A DNA stretch of 64,000 bases from Cadophora sp. MPI-SDFR-AT-0126 (lineage: Eukaryota > Ascomycota > Leotiomycetes > Helotiales > Ploettnerulaceae), in NCBI GenBank assembly GCA_020747065.1, contig JAGMVK010000007.1, positions 1,178,001 through 1,242,000 on the forward strand, written 5' to 3'. Every line of letters begins with the position of its first letter. Positions within the stretch are counted from its first letter, which is position 1. Shown here piece by piece: positions 23,801-36,600 of this stretch. A program made the position numbers and the translations under genes. The notes under the pieces were generated by a model. It saw only the letters and a program-made list of their open reading frames with translations. It was not told the origin of the DNA and searched no databases.

Positions 23801-26800
23801 CACCCCCAGAGTCAACATTGGCATCGACATTCCGAACCATGACTAAAGAGAGTAAACCCGGCCGATCATCCTCGGGAAGATATTTCGCAACGGTAGACAG
23901 CCTAGAAACTTCTTCGCCCAGTTCAGGGAGATAGCTGAGCTCATTCATTTTGCTGATCTGCATCTGGAAATTCTCGACAGTGAGACGCACCACAGCACCC
24001 TGCTTACGCTGACGGAGAAGCGTATCGAGCAAAATATCGTCATCTTGGTCATATTTAGCTTTTGAAGGAGTGATGAGGGACAGTAGGCGGTCTAAATCGG
24101 CATCCTTTGGAGACGCGAGATACTCAATTCGAGTGGATGCGATGTCCACATTGATCGCAGGCTCCTCATGGGCACGTTTGAGATGTGGACCTGATAGTCT
24201 GATCCTTTGGATGAAGACCCCAATACCTTCCTCACGACTTACCACTTTGACGGCAGAGGTTTCGACACCAATACTACATTCTGTGCCGACCAAATCAAGA
24301 ATGAAACCACCAATCCTAACATCTGCTTTATTCTGTGCGTTTAAGGACTTGTCATCGGGCCGAATAGGGGTCTCAAAACGTACGCCCCGTGCTTTTGGTT
24401 TGATAGGGCTAGTGGCGGTAACAGTGGCATTTGATGCCATCGAGCTGCCTAGATTCAAGACACTGCTCAGGCCTCCAAACCAACTGAATGTCTCGTCGAG
24501 TCTCTGGAGATCGATTGAAACATGCAAAGGGAGTGTAACAACCTCACACCTGGTAGTATCGGCGGTCTGCGTGACATTCAGAGAAACATCGATTCCGTCA
24601 GAAGCTTTGAGGTCCCTGACGGAGGCTCTTATCTGAAGACCAGCATCGAAAGATACGATATTTTCCTGCGCATAACCGAAGACAAACTTTTTGAGAGTAA
24701 CGGCGGTTTTCGTAGCTCCCCTTGCCGTATTTGTTTGGACATTAAGCCCGGCGAGATTCATTCGTAGGAGGACATCTGACGATGGTGGTCCTAGGAGCTG
24801 GCCTGCGGCAGGTGGTGTACTTGAAGACCCCAAAACGCCATCGAGACGTTCTAAGAACCTTACTGAGATATCCTCGAAACCCAGAGTAAGCCTCCGATCA
24901 CGAGACTCAAATTTTGGACCAGGCACAGTCGGATGCGTCTCTATTTTGAAAATGCTCTTGAGCTGACCGACCAGTTTGAAGACAAGCTTTCCGATGGAAA
25001 CATCGAATTGAACGAGTAGTTTACCAACTGCCACTTCAAAAGCATCGTTACCCTTAGCAGTCTGAGAGATTTGCACTTCCTCTTTCTCCACTCCTGGAGC
25101 CTGGGGTATCCGGGGGCTGGGCAGGTGTGTAGAGAACGCCCCTGGCACATTTATCGACGTGGATTGCGATTCGAAAGTCTGAGTCTCGTGAATACTACTG
25201 GCAGGTAGCCCTGACGTGGCTTCCGATGAGGATGCAATGCTCTCAGTGCTGATAGCAGGGAGATAGATGTTTATGTGATCGAGGCTGAAGAATGACTTTG
25301 TCACTCGTGTATATTCGTCAGAAGACGTTGTGGACCGCTCTGACACGTCGCTTGAACCCCGAGGTACGCTCGGGGACTTTTGCGGAGTGGTGAAGGACAA
25401 TGTTCTGGGCTTCGATACCGTGTCACTGGTCTCCACAGAATCTGGCTGCAGCTTCAATGGGGCAGTATGGCGAGCATGTTCGAGATTGTCACGTGAGGTT
25501 CCTTCTAGACTTTGGGAGACATCTAGGCTGTAAGGTTTAGGAGGCGGCGGCTCGCTTCCACCGCTGGAACCTGTCCATCCGCCTGGGATTTTCTCTGTCG
25601 AAGAACTGTGAGACACGGCACTCATATACATACTTTCAGCATCCTCATGGCTAAATATCTGAGACTGAGCAAGACCCTCCTCGGCTAGAGGTGTGCTATT
25701 ATCGTATTCGTCATCTTCATCGCTGTCGTCAACACCAATAACCCCAGCGTTCGTATACTGATGGCTTGGAATGCCATCTTTGGCCATTGGTGGAGGCTCT
25801 GTGTGGAGGGCTGGTTGGGAGTGCGAGACGCGGTCATGCGAAAACCTTGGATGAGACCTCGTAGGTAATATAGTCGACTGCAACATCGAGAGAGGCGGGT
25901 TTCTTGGGGCAGAATCCAGACCTCCAGGAGCGACATCTCCAGGGCTGAGGGCTGGCACGTGTATCGAAGCTCGCGGTGTAGATGAAGGGGACTTGAAGTG
26001 AATGTTAGGGGGATACTGAGACATGGACTGCTCCTCAGCAGCATATTCGCTTTCTCCAACCTGATCTAGGTACGCCGAGTCTTCATATACACTGTCCCCG
26101 ACCTCGCTAAGATCAGCACGACTATCATATATGTTGGATGTCTCCTCGTCTTCAGGCGCATCCTCGAACCTTCTGCTATCGCTGGTAATCGCCGATCCGC
26201 TCATAGATTGCAAACCAGCAGCACTTTTGGACAGCGATGCCATAGAATTACTGCCAGATGCAGTGGAACCTCGATCAGTTGAAGATCCCGAATCATATGT
26301 CCGATGCGTGCTCTCCTGAATTCCTGAATCTGCCTTGGACCCTTTCCTACTGTCTTCGAACATATCAGAATGCGTGCCTGATGGCGAAGACATAGCAGAT
26401 GAACGGGCTAGAGCCGAAAAGAAAGTTGCCTCGGATATCAAAGATCCCCTAATGTTGGATAGAGAGACAAGCCTTGTCCCTTCCTTGTATGGCGGTTGAG
26501 AGGGTTCTTCATTGCCGCCAACCTTCTCCAATTCATGCGTGACGCCTTGAATTTCTATATCATCTACCTTCAATTGGACAGTAACAGTGTCTACTTGATT
26601 AGTGACTGTCCGTCTAGATGACTCTGTAGGAATCTCGATATCCAGGTTGACGGTGATCCCGCGAATCCTGACCTGTAAACGATCCACAATGCCTTGTATG
26701 AACCTAGCCATGAAAGTCGGCAGAGAAAGTGCAGCGCCTGTGCCAACTGGGATTTCTCCATCCTCACTCAGCACTGAAGAGTCTCCGATATCTTGTGTCT

Positions 26801-27433
26801 CTGATAGAATTGCAGCTTCTAACTCTGCCCTCTCTTCTTCCGGTTCGGTTTGAAGGAAAGATGCGGCAAGGTCAACTGCTGTTGGAATGACAGGCTCTTC
26901 ATGTTCCTCATCTTCCTCATCTTCCTCATTTGTACCTTCGAATGCCCTTCGCACCTTGTGGGAATATCGTGGGTAGGGTGCAGGTGGTCGCTTTCTCATC
27001 CGATCGTGATTCGTACGAGGAGGGGAATGTGCTGCGCCTGTTTCTGACTTGGACTTGACGCGTAGAAGACTGTCGATGCCATCTACTTCAACGATAATGG
27101 GGCTACTGTAGATATCCACAGGTATCGTGAGGCGCAAGAGGAGGACTTGGGCTTTTACCAATTCGAGTGAGGGTGGTAGTTGAAGAACGCCTTCCAATTT
27201 CTAGCAGCAAATACTGATTAGCAAGTATATTGAAACAGAAACGACGAGTAGCTCACCTTCATCCGCATAGCAACATCTCTGAATTCGAAGGTGCTGTTCT
27301 TCCCCCATGCTATATCAAGATTCTGCAAGTCCAAGGCATCGGTATCCAGAATCTCAATTCTTGCCAGCACATACTGGAGAAGGCGCTTCGGCATCGAGGA
27401 AGTTTGGAAATATGACTGAAAATAGGACGCCAT
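20821..27433 (-). CDS. ATG2: Autophagy-related protein 2 (ATG2)
   Basis: A 2168-residue lipid-transfer protein of the chorein/VPS13 superfamily that feeds lipids from ER exit sites into the growing phagophore with Atg9 and Atg18. Exons on the minus strand: 27257-27433, 20889-27200 and an 18-nt final exon 20821-20838. The N-terminus [16 protein letters not shown] and [20 protein letters not shown] is the chorein domain. Long Ser-rich low-complexity insertions lie about residues 120-700, including acidic stretches. The ATG_C region near the C-terminus shows [40 protein letters not shown] and [16 protein letters not shown]. The length fits filamentous-fungal ATG2 (about 2100). The last intron (20839-20888) adds only KYKKH; reading through it would instead give a 12-residue unrelated end. 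Confidence 0.95.
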
Positions 27434-28764
27434 GATGAGAGGTGTAATCTGGATATGTTGAGAGCAAGGCCTAGGATGATCCAGTCGTCTGAGTGCCCTC
27501 CTGTTAATCACCACCTCATGATATTCTACGGAACTCGTGGGCTGGCAATCATCATTCGCGCCAAAAATCGTGACAATATGGGCAGTATAGTTCTCGCACA
27601 GCTTCCCACAGCGTCACAGTGACACCGGCTACTGTACCAAAGCGTCAGAGACCATTTGGAAGAGCAACGCGCGGGGTGTTGTGTTTGCGGCGGGCAGAAG
27701 CTCGCAATCCGTCGTCACTGTGCCACTTCACGCGATACATACAACCCAACCCCTGGTCCAATATCGATAAGACAAGAACTTCGGCAACGCTAGTCTCGTC
27801 GGGCCGACCTCGGACTTGGAAATTGACGAGCTTGAGCTTGAGTTGCTGACTTCGAGGGACTTCAGTCAGGGTTGTCTGCTCTGAAATCTCTGAGGGTGAA
27901 TCAACAACGATACTTCTGAAGCCATGTGAATTGATGGATAATGCTAGAGCTAAATGAAGGACGTGGAAATCCTTGGCCTCCAATCCTCTAAGGGAGGCAA
28001 AAGCAATGGTCCATGTCTTATGCCTAGCGTGACTGAGGCTGACTCGTGGACATGTGCTTGTGATCAAGTCGTCCAAGATGTATGTTTAGTTGAAAAGTAA
28101 TGAGCTAAGTGCCAGTCACCGAACTGTGTTTCTTGACCGTGTCTTTGGTTCTGTCGAGATGGCGATGGCGATGGCGATAGTTGGGAGTCTACATTTTTCT
28201 ATGTCTAATCTACCTCCACGTCCCAGTTCTTATTTGGAAGCCCTAGTGAGAAGCCGGCCAGACTGGAGAACACTGTGAACTAGTTCCTACACCTTTCTAG
28301 CATTTGTTAAACAATTAATCCAACTGCCTGTTTATGGCGCCTAATAGTCGGCCTGTCCTTCGTCCACTTTTTCATAAAGGGAATTAGCTTTCGAAGATGC
28401 GATTGACAGTCAGATCTTTCGAAGTCTTCTATCTATGCACAATTATAACGAGCATTTTCTGTTGATAGCTACCAATAATCAAGGTGACTTCTATGGAATT
28501 TTGGCATGCCTACTGAAGTAGAGAGGGCGAAGAATAACGATGTGGGGTCTCCCTGTGTAATGTAATCACAACTATTGGTTCCCGTGGACCTCGGCATCTG
28601 ATTACTTACGATCCCCAGATCTCGGGAAGTTGGGACAGCCGGGGTAAATGGTCAACATCTAAATTGCCCCAAATATTATCCTCTCCGATCAAATATCATT
28701 CAAACTCGTTCTTTACATCTGTGTGCTCAACCCAAGGGCCATTTCTTTTTACAGTAGCAAAACG
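27434..28764. other. Divergent intergenic region of ATG2 and the acyl-CoA dehydrogenase
   Basis: 1.3 kb that must hold both promoters. It also contains one minus-strand open frame (27645-28076) listed separately. A short GATGGC hexamer run occurs near 28158-28178. Confidence 0.5.
27645..28076 (-). CDS. Uncharacterised ORF upstream of ATG2
   Basis: An uninterrupted 143-codon frame on the ATG2 strand, starting MDDLITSTCPRVSLSHARHK and ending just before the ATG2 5' flank. I do not recognise it. Its composition is protein-like (mixed hydrophobic and charged, for example LHLALALSINSHGFRSIVVD), with no signal peptide, membrane segment or zinc motif. A GT sequence (GTATGT) inside it could be a donor, so it may be part of a spliced gene or of an ATG2 leader. 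It could also be a chance frame. Confidence 0.3.
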   Translation of the reverse strand: MDDLITSTCPRVSLSHARHKTWTIAFASLRGLEAKDFHVLHLALALSINSHGFRSIVVDSPSEISEQTTLTEVPRSQQLKLKLVNFQVRGRPDETSVAEVLVLSILDQGLGCMYRVKWHSDDGLRASARRKHNTPRVALPNGL

Positions 28765-30822
28765 ATGCCTCACAAGACTCTTACTCGTGACGAGGTGGCC
28801 AAAAACAATACCGAAGACTCCCTCTGGTTTGTTATCGACAGCAAAGTCTACGATGTTACCGACTTCCTTGATGCGCACCCCGGAGGAGAAGCAGTCTTGA
28901 AGCAAGGTTGGTCGACTCGCCCTACTTGAGGTATTCATTAAAGCTCACTACATACTGCAGTTGCTGGAACCGACGCCACTGAAGCTTTCTACAATCTCCA
29001 TCGACAAGAGGTCTTGCAAAAGTACTCAAACCTTTGTATCGGTACGATCGATGGTGAGAAATCAAACGTAATCGACCATCAGCCTGGAGATTTGAGCCTT
29101 GTCCCATATGCAGAACCAACATGTAAGTGCCGAGGCGAACAGATCAGAACCAAGCCGGACTTCGAAACCCAAAGCAATGTCATGTATCCTTCTTGTAAAA
29201 TTCCGATCGATCAATTGCTTACTTATATGTCACCTAGGGCTCACACCACAGTTCAAGAGTCCCTATTTCAAAGATAGCCACCGCAGGTTACAAAAGGCAA
29301 TGCGATTGTTTGTCGATACAGAAGTTTACCCGGTTGCCCAAGAATGCGAGAAGACCGGAAAGCATATCCCTCAGGACTTAATTGACAAGATGTCCAAGAA
29401 GGGAATATTGCACATGCGTCTGGGCCCTGGGAAACACTTACACGGTGTCGATCTCATGGACGGTGCCGTGAAGGGGGAAGAATTCGACTATTTTCATGAC
29501 ATGATCGTGGGTCAGGAGATGACAAGGGCTAATGCAAGAGGATTCCAAGACGGGAATTTGGCGGGAATGACAATTGGTCTGACAGCAGTCTTGCAATTCG
29601 CAAACGATGAAGCTTGGAAGAACAAGATTGCTCAGGAAGTCTTTTCTGGCAAGAAGAAGATCTGCCTTGCGATCACTGAGGCATTTGCGGGGTCTGATGT
29701 TGCTGGACTTCGAACTACAGCGGAAAAAACACCAGATGGAAAGTATTATATCGTCAACGGCACTAAGAAATGGATTACAAATGGGGTATTCTCAGATTAT
29801 TTTGTCACAGGTGTCAAGACAGACAAGGGCCTTTCTGTTGTGGTCATTGAGCGAGGCGAAGGTGTGGAAACCTCCGCAATCAAGACGAGTTACTCTGCTG
29901 CTGCTGGGACCACTTTCATTACATTCGACAACGTCAAAGTACCCGTGGGTAATCTTTTAGGCGTCGAGAACAAGGGAATCCACGTTATCTTGTCAAACTT
30001 CAACCACGAGCGCTGGATGATGGTCTGTGGAACAACTCGTATGAGCAGGTCAGTACTTCAATGACTTTACAAAGCCGAATGAAATATATGGGTGCTAATG
30101 GAGTACAGGCTTGTGACAGAAGAGTGTATGAAATGGAGTAATCAGAGACTGGTTTTCGGGAAGACGCTCATGGATCAACCTGTTATCCGCCAGAAGTATG
30201 CTTCTTTCCATCTCTGTTGTACAGTTCTGAAGCTGACGGTCTAGGCTCGCTAAAATGATCGCACATTGTGAAGCAAACCAGGCTTGTAAGTATCAGAGGT
30301 CCCCATCATCGCTTTGGGGGATGTCTCGGGATATCGAAACCTGTCCTAACCTGTCCCCGCCGGTGTGGCAATTACTAACAAAACTGTTCTCTAGGGTTGG
30401 AGAACATTACATACCAAATGACTCTGATGCCATACAAGCAACAGTCTACTCATCTTGCTGGTCCTATTGGCCTGCTGAAAATGTTTGCCACTCGCTCTGC
30501 GCATGAGATTGCCGATGAGGCGGTTCAGATCTTCGGTGGAAGAGCTTTAACACAGACGGGAATGGGAAAGACTATTGAAATGTTTCACCGGTACGTACAT
30601 GTCCAACACAGCAGCATCGCTGCTACTCGCTGCGCTGCTTATATTATGCATCGAGACTGACTGGACCAAGAACTTACAAATTTGATGCCATCTTGGGAGG
30701 TGCAGAAGGTAAGCATCACCACATACTAAAACTTTGAGATCGTTCTAAGCAGGTGTGTAGAGATTCTAGGTGACTTAGGCGTTCGACAGGCAGTCCGCAA
30801 TATGCCGCGAAGTATGTTGTGA
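28765..30822 (+). CDS. Cytochrome b5-acyl-CoA dehydrogenase fusion protein
   Basis: A 512-residue two-domain enzyme. Eight exons: 28765-28906, 28961-29122, 29238-30048, 30109-30195, 30245-30285, 30395-30590, 30671-30708, 30761-30822. Residues about 1-80 form a cytochrome b5 heme domain, with the axial His in VTDFLDAHPGGEAVL and a second at FYNLHRQE. An acyl-CoA dehydrogenase follows: ACAD_N, then AITEAFAGSDVAGLRTTAEK (FAD-contacting block), IVNGTKKWITNG, and the C-terminal QIFGGRALTQTGMGKTIEM. Such fusions are known in fungi and are thought to take part in fatty-acid or branched-chain acyl oxidation. The electron route through the b5 domain is not settled. The C-terminus ends SML, a weak candidate peroxisomal signal; the location is uncertain. 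Confidence 0.93.
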
Positions 30823-33685
30823 AGTAATTAACGAACGTTGAAAGCTATCGATGTAAAGATAGCTCCCGGAGGTTGGCAAGTAAACATAGAATTCATTGAT
30901 ATTAGCCGAAGCGAAATCAGTTCGAGATATCATGCCTCCTTGAGAATTACTATCCAACAATTTGATGATACATTCAAGAAACACTGCTCGACAGAATGAG
31001 TTGGTCGCTCGAAGCAGGGACATATCCTTTGCTCTCGGCGGAGTATTGCCATCGTAAATTGTCCGACGGAGCTCTGACAGTCTTACCGACGGCATCTTGG
31101 AGTTAGGACTTAAACAAAGCCCAACCAAAGTTCTCAACTCCGCCTTGACAATCATAGACTCGCAGATGCTTGGAAGTTGGAACTGGGGTGACCGCTATTT
31201 CTCCTAATACTCATCATCATACCGATATCATCACCTGTGTATGGTTCTCCTTCCCACTGGACTCGCGTATCTTCGTGCGCTGCTCTACTTGAAGATCAAT
31301 GTTGATTTCACTGCATTTATTAGTGTTCCTTCAGTATTCTTCCAATCACGATCCCAAACAATTCTCACCTGTCGACGGATCATCTCTAAGAGATTTCCGA
31401 AATAGCATCTCCCTTCCCTCAGCGCAGAAATCAAAGCAAGTCTCGATTCCGCCATAGGCCCTGGGTGCCTGGGAATGTCAACACACAGGTTAAATGGCCT
31501 GCCAGACGAGGAAGAATGTTTGAAAGTCTTCACAGCTACCGCCGACATGGACATTAATTTATTAGTGATCTGGAAGTCTCAACTTCTTGCATCGAGGGGA
31601 ATTTCTCTGCAGTGTGCCGATAATGTAAAGCTGATTTTGACCATCTTGGTGACAAGTGATGCTTGTGGCTCATTCAACAACGAGCGATTTATTGACCGAT
31701 GGTTCAAGAAAACTGGACGTTGAACTGAGATCCTCCTTGCCACGAAATTGGAATCGACCTTTAAGATATCAAACCTAAGATGTTCGCCTGTGGTGGGCCA
31801 GCGTATGTTGAGGAGGCTTGCGAAGGAAGTCTTGAGCCTTTGAATACGGACTACATCACTTGTGCCTTCAGCAACGAGTCAGCACTAATAATCCAATGGA
31901 ATAGACAGTCCGAGCCCTGGTGCAGACCAAGAACAAAAAAGGATTCGAAATCTTGGCTTGTCTGGATAATCCACTAGAACTCTGGGTAACGCTCACAAGG
32001 TCCAGAAGTTTCGCTCTTTACGCTCGAGATTGAATTGCCCGAGACCGAGTTCCTCGAGACGGCGAGAATCTGGTTGTCAAGACTGTTCCATATTCGCCAC
32101 TAGGTTGTAGCTTTCTTACCGGAACCATCCGAAGCAGAGATGATTTCAACGAAAAGGATAGTCGGGGGATGTTTCTGCGCTTTTCAGAGGAGACCCTCGA
32201 AGACAAGTTGAACCTGGTTGAAGGCCCGAAAGCTTTTACGTCGGAGAACGGTTGCACTCCTGGTTAGCTGGCTTTGGCCTGCGTCCTCGCTCAGGTTGAA
32301 GGTAAGAAAACTCAAGTCGTGAACATCAAGGTCAGGGCTGGCCTCAAAGACTTTATCTCGAATAGCAGAATTAGAACGATGATTAAGAGCGTAGGCGGGT
32401 CAGATGGAGATGTTCACCTCGCTATATGCTTCAGTCAGAGCCCTGAGCTGATTACGAAAAACCAGGGAAATTGTACAGCTACCTATCGTTCTATGGATTT
32501 TGCATAGTTGTTTATATGTGCCTCTCTTCTCACTATCAGCGTTCTCGCCCTCCTTCATGCATATACTTCATGACCATATCATTCTGCAATGCCATACCCA
32601 CGCCCGTTGTGTCGAAAGCGTGTGTTCAACAGAAATGAAGCACCAGGGTATGGAAGGTGTGACGAAGCTTCTGGTAGACGGGACCAAGAACAGGTCCAGA
32701 TTCCCGCTGCAGACGCTATTGAAGGTGATCAGGAAATGCACGAGTATATTGGGACAGCGCATGCCAAAGTATCTGGTCAAAAGATCTGAGGAAACGAGCT
32801 GGGAAGTAGCAAGGAGATAGTGAAAACAGTTCCAAAATGCCTCGGGGATGGTGAGTGCAAGAGAAGGACCGTTGAAATGCCCACGCTCATGGATGAGACG
32901 ATAGCAGCTCGCCTACTAGGAAACAACAGTCGAATAAGTGGGCATCAAGAGCTATGTCTGCAGGGAAGCATTGATCGAGGGACAACATAGAGAGAAGTTA
33001 TACTACCTGCATTTCTTTACAGCCATACAAGATGGCAACTTTTAGCTGTGTCGTATTTTCCTGGTGCTTCTTGGCTATTGATCAGCCATCGTGTGAGAAG
33101 GTGGAACGAATCTATGTGAACACCGGTTGATAGCTCTCGAGCGATATGGTAGACTAAATATTACATAAATCAACACATTACTCGAGCCCTTTGTCGATTT
33201 CGTTTATTCCTGTAATAAAAAGGGCCCTTTTTGCAGGTCCTCCATTACTCATACGTACAACCATGTGCGGCTCTCAGCGAGGAGGGAATGGATGCTGATG
33301 CCTTGTCCTTCAGGCTTAACATTAGGTGGACGGCAGCCGCCCAGATTGCCCTGGAAGAGTCCGTGCTGGGATTTATCAAGGACGGAACATAACCATATTC
33401 TTTGATCTTTTCTGGTCGCCAAATCGCGTCCACGCTCACGTCGACAAGCTACTATCGCAACTCCGTTACGAGCATTTTGATGCCACTTCAATAGTCGACT
33501 CTTGAGTGGAATACTCGACTTTCTGCGCGCTTGACCTCGACACTCGCGCGGGAAGGTGTTGCTCGCGCTGGCATTCACATCGAGTATTTCACCTATTTCG
33601 ACCCCCCATCCATCCATACTCTTCGACTTCGACGCGCACACCAGCATAGACTCGCCAGAACTTGCCTCGTATTTGAGACGCAAAT
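30823..33685. other. Long intergenic region containing a decayed gene
   Basis: 2.86 kb between the acyl-CoA dehydrogenase and Nup2. Its middle third holds the aldo-keto reductase relic at 31441-32303. The remainder (30823-31440 and 32304-33685) shows only short frames without recognisable motifs, and its last few hundred bases should contain the Nup2 promoter. Confidence 0.6.
31441..32303 (+). pseudogene. Aldo-keto reductase pseudogene
   Basis: A decayed aldo-keto reductase of the YakC/AKR13-like type, read across several frames. Pieces in order are SAIGPGCLGMS and NGLPDEEECLKVF (N-terminal barrel), SDACGSFNNERFIDRWFKKTGR then TEILLATKLE, PAYVEEACEGSLEPLNTDYI, CLQQRVSTNNPME, TVRALVQTKN, IRNLGLSG then STRTLGNAHKVQ, SLFTLEIELPETEFLETAR, VVKTVPYSPLGCSFLTGTIR, and FTSENGCTPG then LALACVLAQVEG. 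In-frame stops lie at 31721-31723, 31902-31904, 31967-31969 and 32265-32267, with frameshifts near 31860, 31945 and 32070. The catalytic Asp-Tyr region is degraded to SDACGS. The order and spacing match an intact enzyme, so this is a relic rather than chance similarity. Confidence 0.85.
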
Positions 33686-36600
33686 ATGGATGCCCCTCAG
33701 CGTGCGAATGCCGCGCAGCTAGCAGCAAGAAGTATCAAGGCAAAGCCCAAGGGGAGGACTGGCCGTACCGTGACAGGATCGCGACCTGACTCTGTGCCTC
33801 AATTCGCCCAGCCATCACAGAATGGAGGTGGAATGTTCGGTGGAGGTATACAAGGCTCAGGTTCTTTTGATTTCTCTGCCCCCGGGGGAATGAATTTCGC
33901 GACGCCTTCATTCGGCAGCAATGCAACTCCCTCTCCAGACGTGTCAGACAACGAAGGACGATTTCCAGGAGATGACAGAGCTATGAAGAGACAGTTTGGA
34001 GGATCATCTACGATGCAGCAGAATCAACCGGCTAGCCAACAGTCTGGTCCGTTTGGCCAAAGTTCGGTCCCCCCCTTTGGAACGTCAACAGCACAAGCAC
34101 CCCCCAGTGGCAACATATTCTCATTTGGGAGCTCGTCAGGACCAGCTATGTCAAACAACTTCAATGGTGGAAATGCGCCTGCGAGCAACCCGTTCTCCTT
34201 TAGTGGTATCTCACAGCCGGCTCCAGCGGGCCCCAGCATCAACTTTGGATCTGGACCTGCGGAGAACAAGCCGGCCAACAGCCCATTTCAATTTGGCCAG
34301 CAAGCCACACAACCCCAATCATTCAATTCGCCCTTTAACTTCAATTCGTCCGCATCTCAAGAGAAGTCAGCGACTCCTCAGCCTCAGACCGCCAACCCCT
34401 CCTTCAATTTTGGGTCTCCAGCGCAGCGAAACACCTCCCAACCTCAAGCATCGAAGTCACCTTTCACCTTTGGCTCTCCAGCACAGCAAAACACCCCCCA
34501 ACCTGAAGCACCGAAGTCACCCTTCACCTTTGGCGCTCCAGCGCAGCATAACACCTCCCAATCTGAAGCACCGAAGTCACCCTTTACATTTGGAGCCACA
34601 AAAGCGCAGGAGAAATCTGCAGCTACCCCGTTTGTGTTTGGTCAAAGCCCGGCTCCGCCTTCAAGTTCTGGCGTGAACTTTGGCTCCCAGCCTGCGAACG
34701 CACCTCTGAGTAACCTATTCGGAACATCAACTTCTCAACCAGCACAGACTCCGAACATCTTTGGCTCGGCTGCGCCAACGACTAATTCGTTGGGAAGCAC
34801 GGGCGTTGCATCTCCGTCCATGGACAACCTGTTTGGAAGCAGAGAGCAAAGCCCAGCACCAAGTGGCAACAACTTGTTTGGTGGGCCACCAGCTAATACA
34901 TCCTCAACTTCTGGTCCGTCGCCAACGCCCAGCCTCTTTGGAGAGCAGAAGTCTTCGGCACCTAAAAACATCTTTGGTGAATTGAGCAAACCATCTTCGA
35001 CAGCCGACCTGTTTGGTAGCCCAGTCAAGACCTCGTCTCCGGCAAATGATTTGTTTGGCAAGGCCAACTCGGAGCAGTCAGGAAAGACGGACCTCTTTGG
35101 GACTCTTAACAAGCCAGTTGATGAATCTGTGAAGCAACACAAGGCTGATAGTGGCTTCGGAGGGGGTTCGAATGGCGATGCGAGCGTGAACTCAAAAACG
35201 GAATCCAATTCTCCATTCAAGAAAGGTCCGGCGCCCTCCCTGTTCGGTCAATCTTCACCTTCAGTAAGTTTTTTTGACCCCTCGTTTTCGCTTAATGTGC
35301 CATCCCAGGTTGTCATTGTGGACTGCCCCACTATCTACAATACAATAGCAAGCGCTTTCAATATCAAGAGAATTCTCGCTAACTACTCCAAGAACAATAC
35401 CACCAATGGGCCAACCAATGGCGCTAGGTTACAAAACGCGACTACTTCAACAACGTCCTCTCCTCAACACACTCCGAACATCTCTTCGCCATTGAAAGAC
35501 GCGCCCATGGCAGCCAGTCAGCCTCCACTCAGCGGGATGTTTCCCAGTCTACCCCAGCCAAGCAAGAGCCTACAACAGGCAACTCAAACCAGCGTTCAGG
35601 TCAACTTCCTCGGTACTTCATTTCCTCTCCCGGCTAATCATCCAGCTTTGACTTCTGGACCCGATCCCTTCAATATCACAGACGAGCAGATTGCGAAGGT
35701 CTTACCTGGCGACTTGAAAGATGATCCACAAGTCAAGGCGAACTGGATTACGAAATACCGGATCGATGCCATGAATCAAGCAATGTCGGCTATGTTTGAA
35801 GCACTCCCTGCCGATGTCAACCCAAGGCCCACCTTACTTCGCTACATCAAGCTGCGAGGCAAATTGGTAGAGGAACACAACGCACGTCAAGAACAATTCA
35901 GCCAGAGCAGCACAAACCATAGCGATTCTGCAAAAGATTCTGCGACCAACCCATTTCGATTTACTAGCTCAGCCAACTCGAGCCAGACACCAAGCAAGCG
36001 GAAATTGGCTGAAAATGAAGACCAGGAAAATGAAAATCCCAGCAAGCGTACCAAGGAGCACACAACTCAAGGACAACGCCCAGCTGCATCTGAGCCTAAG
36101 CCCCAGGCCAATGGAATTGGCAGTTCTGCAGCCAGCAAGGCTTTACAGGAGACCACTTCTTTCAAGCCGGTGGCGCTCAGTCATAACGGAACTCCATCAT
36201 CAAACCTCACCACTCCTTCGCCTATGAAGAACAAAAGAAAGGCCGAGTCTCAAATCACCAAGGATACCGAAGAGGCGAGCCCACTGAGACAGATCAAGAC
36301 ACCTAAATTGAATGGTAGTAGCGGCGGGTCCAACACTGCAAACATTTTCAAAACCATACTCGACAGCCCTTCAAAGTTAAGCAGCCCCACCAAGTTCAGC
36401 CCAGAAAAGAAAACAGCTGCTCTTCCACAACCAAGTGAGGATACTCCTAGGATCAATCCATTCGGCAAATTGCCAGTGCCTGATTCACCTACTAAAGCCA
36501 TATCCTCTCCAACGCCATCCGCTTCTTCCACCTTTACTCCAAAGGCAGCACCAGCATCCTCGAGTCTTTTTGCTCCATTAAGCACTCCCGGTGTGAAGAC

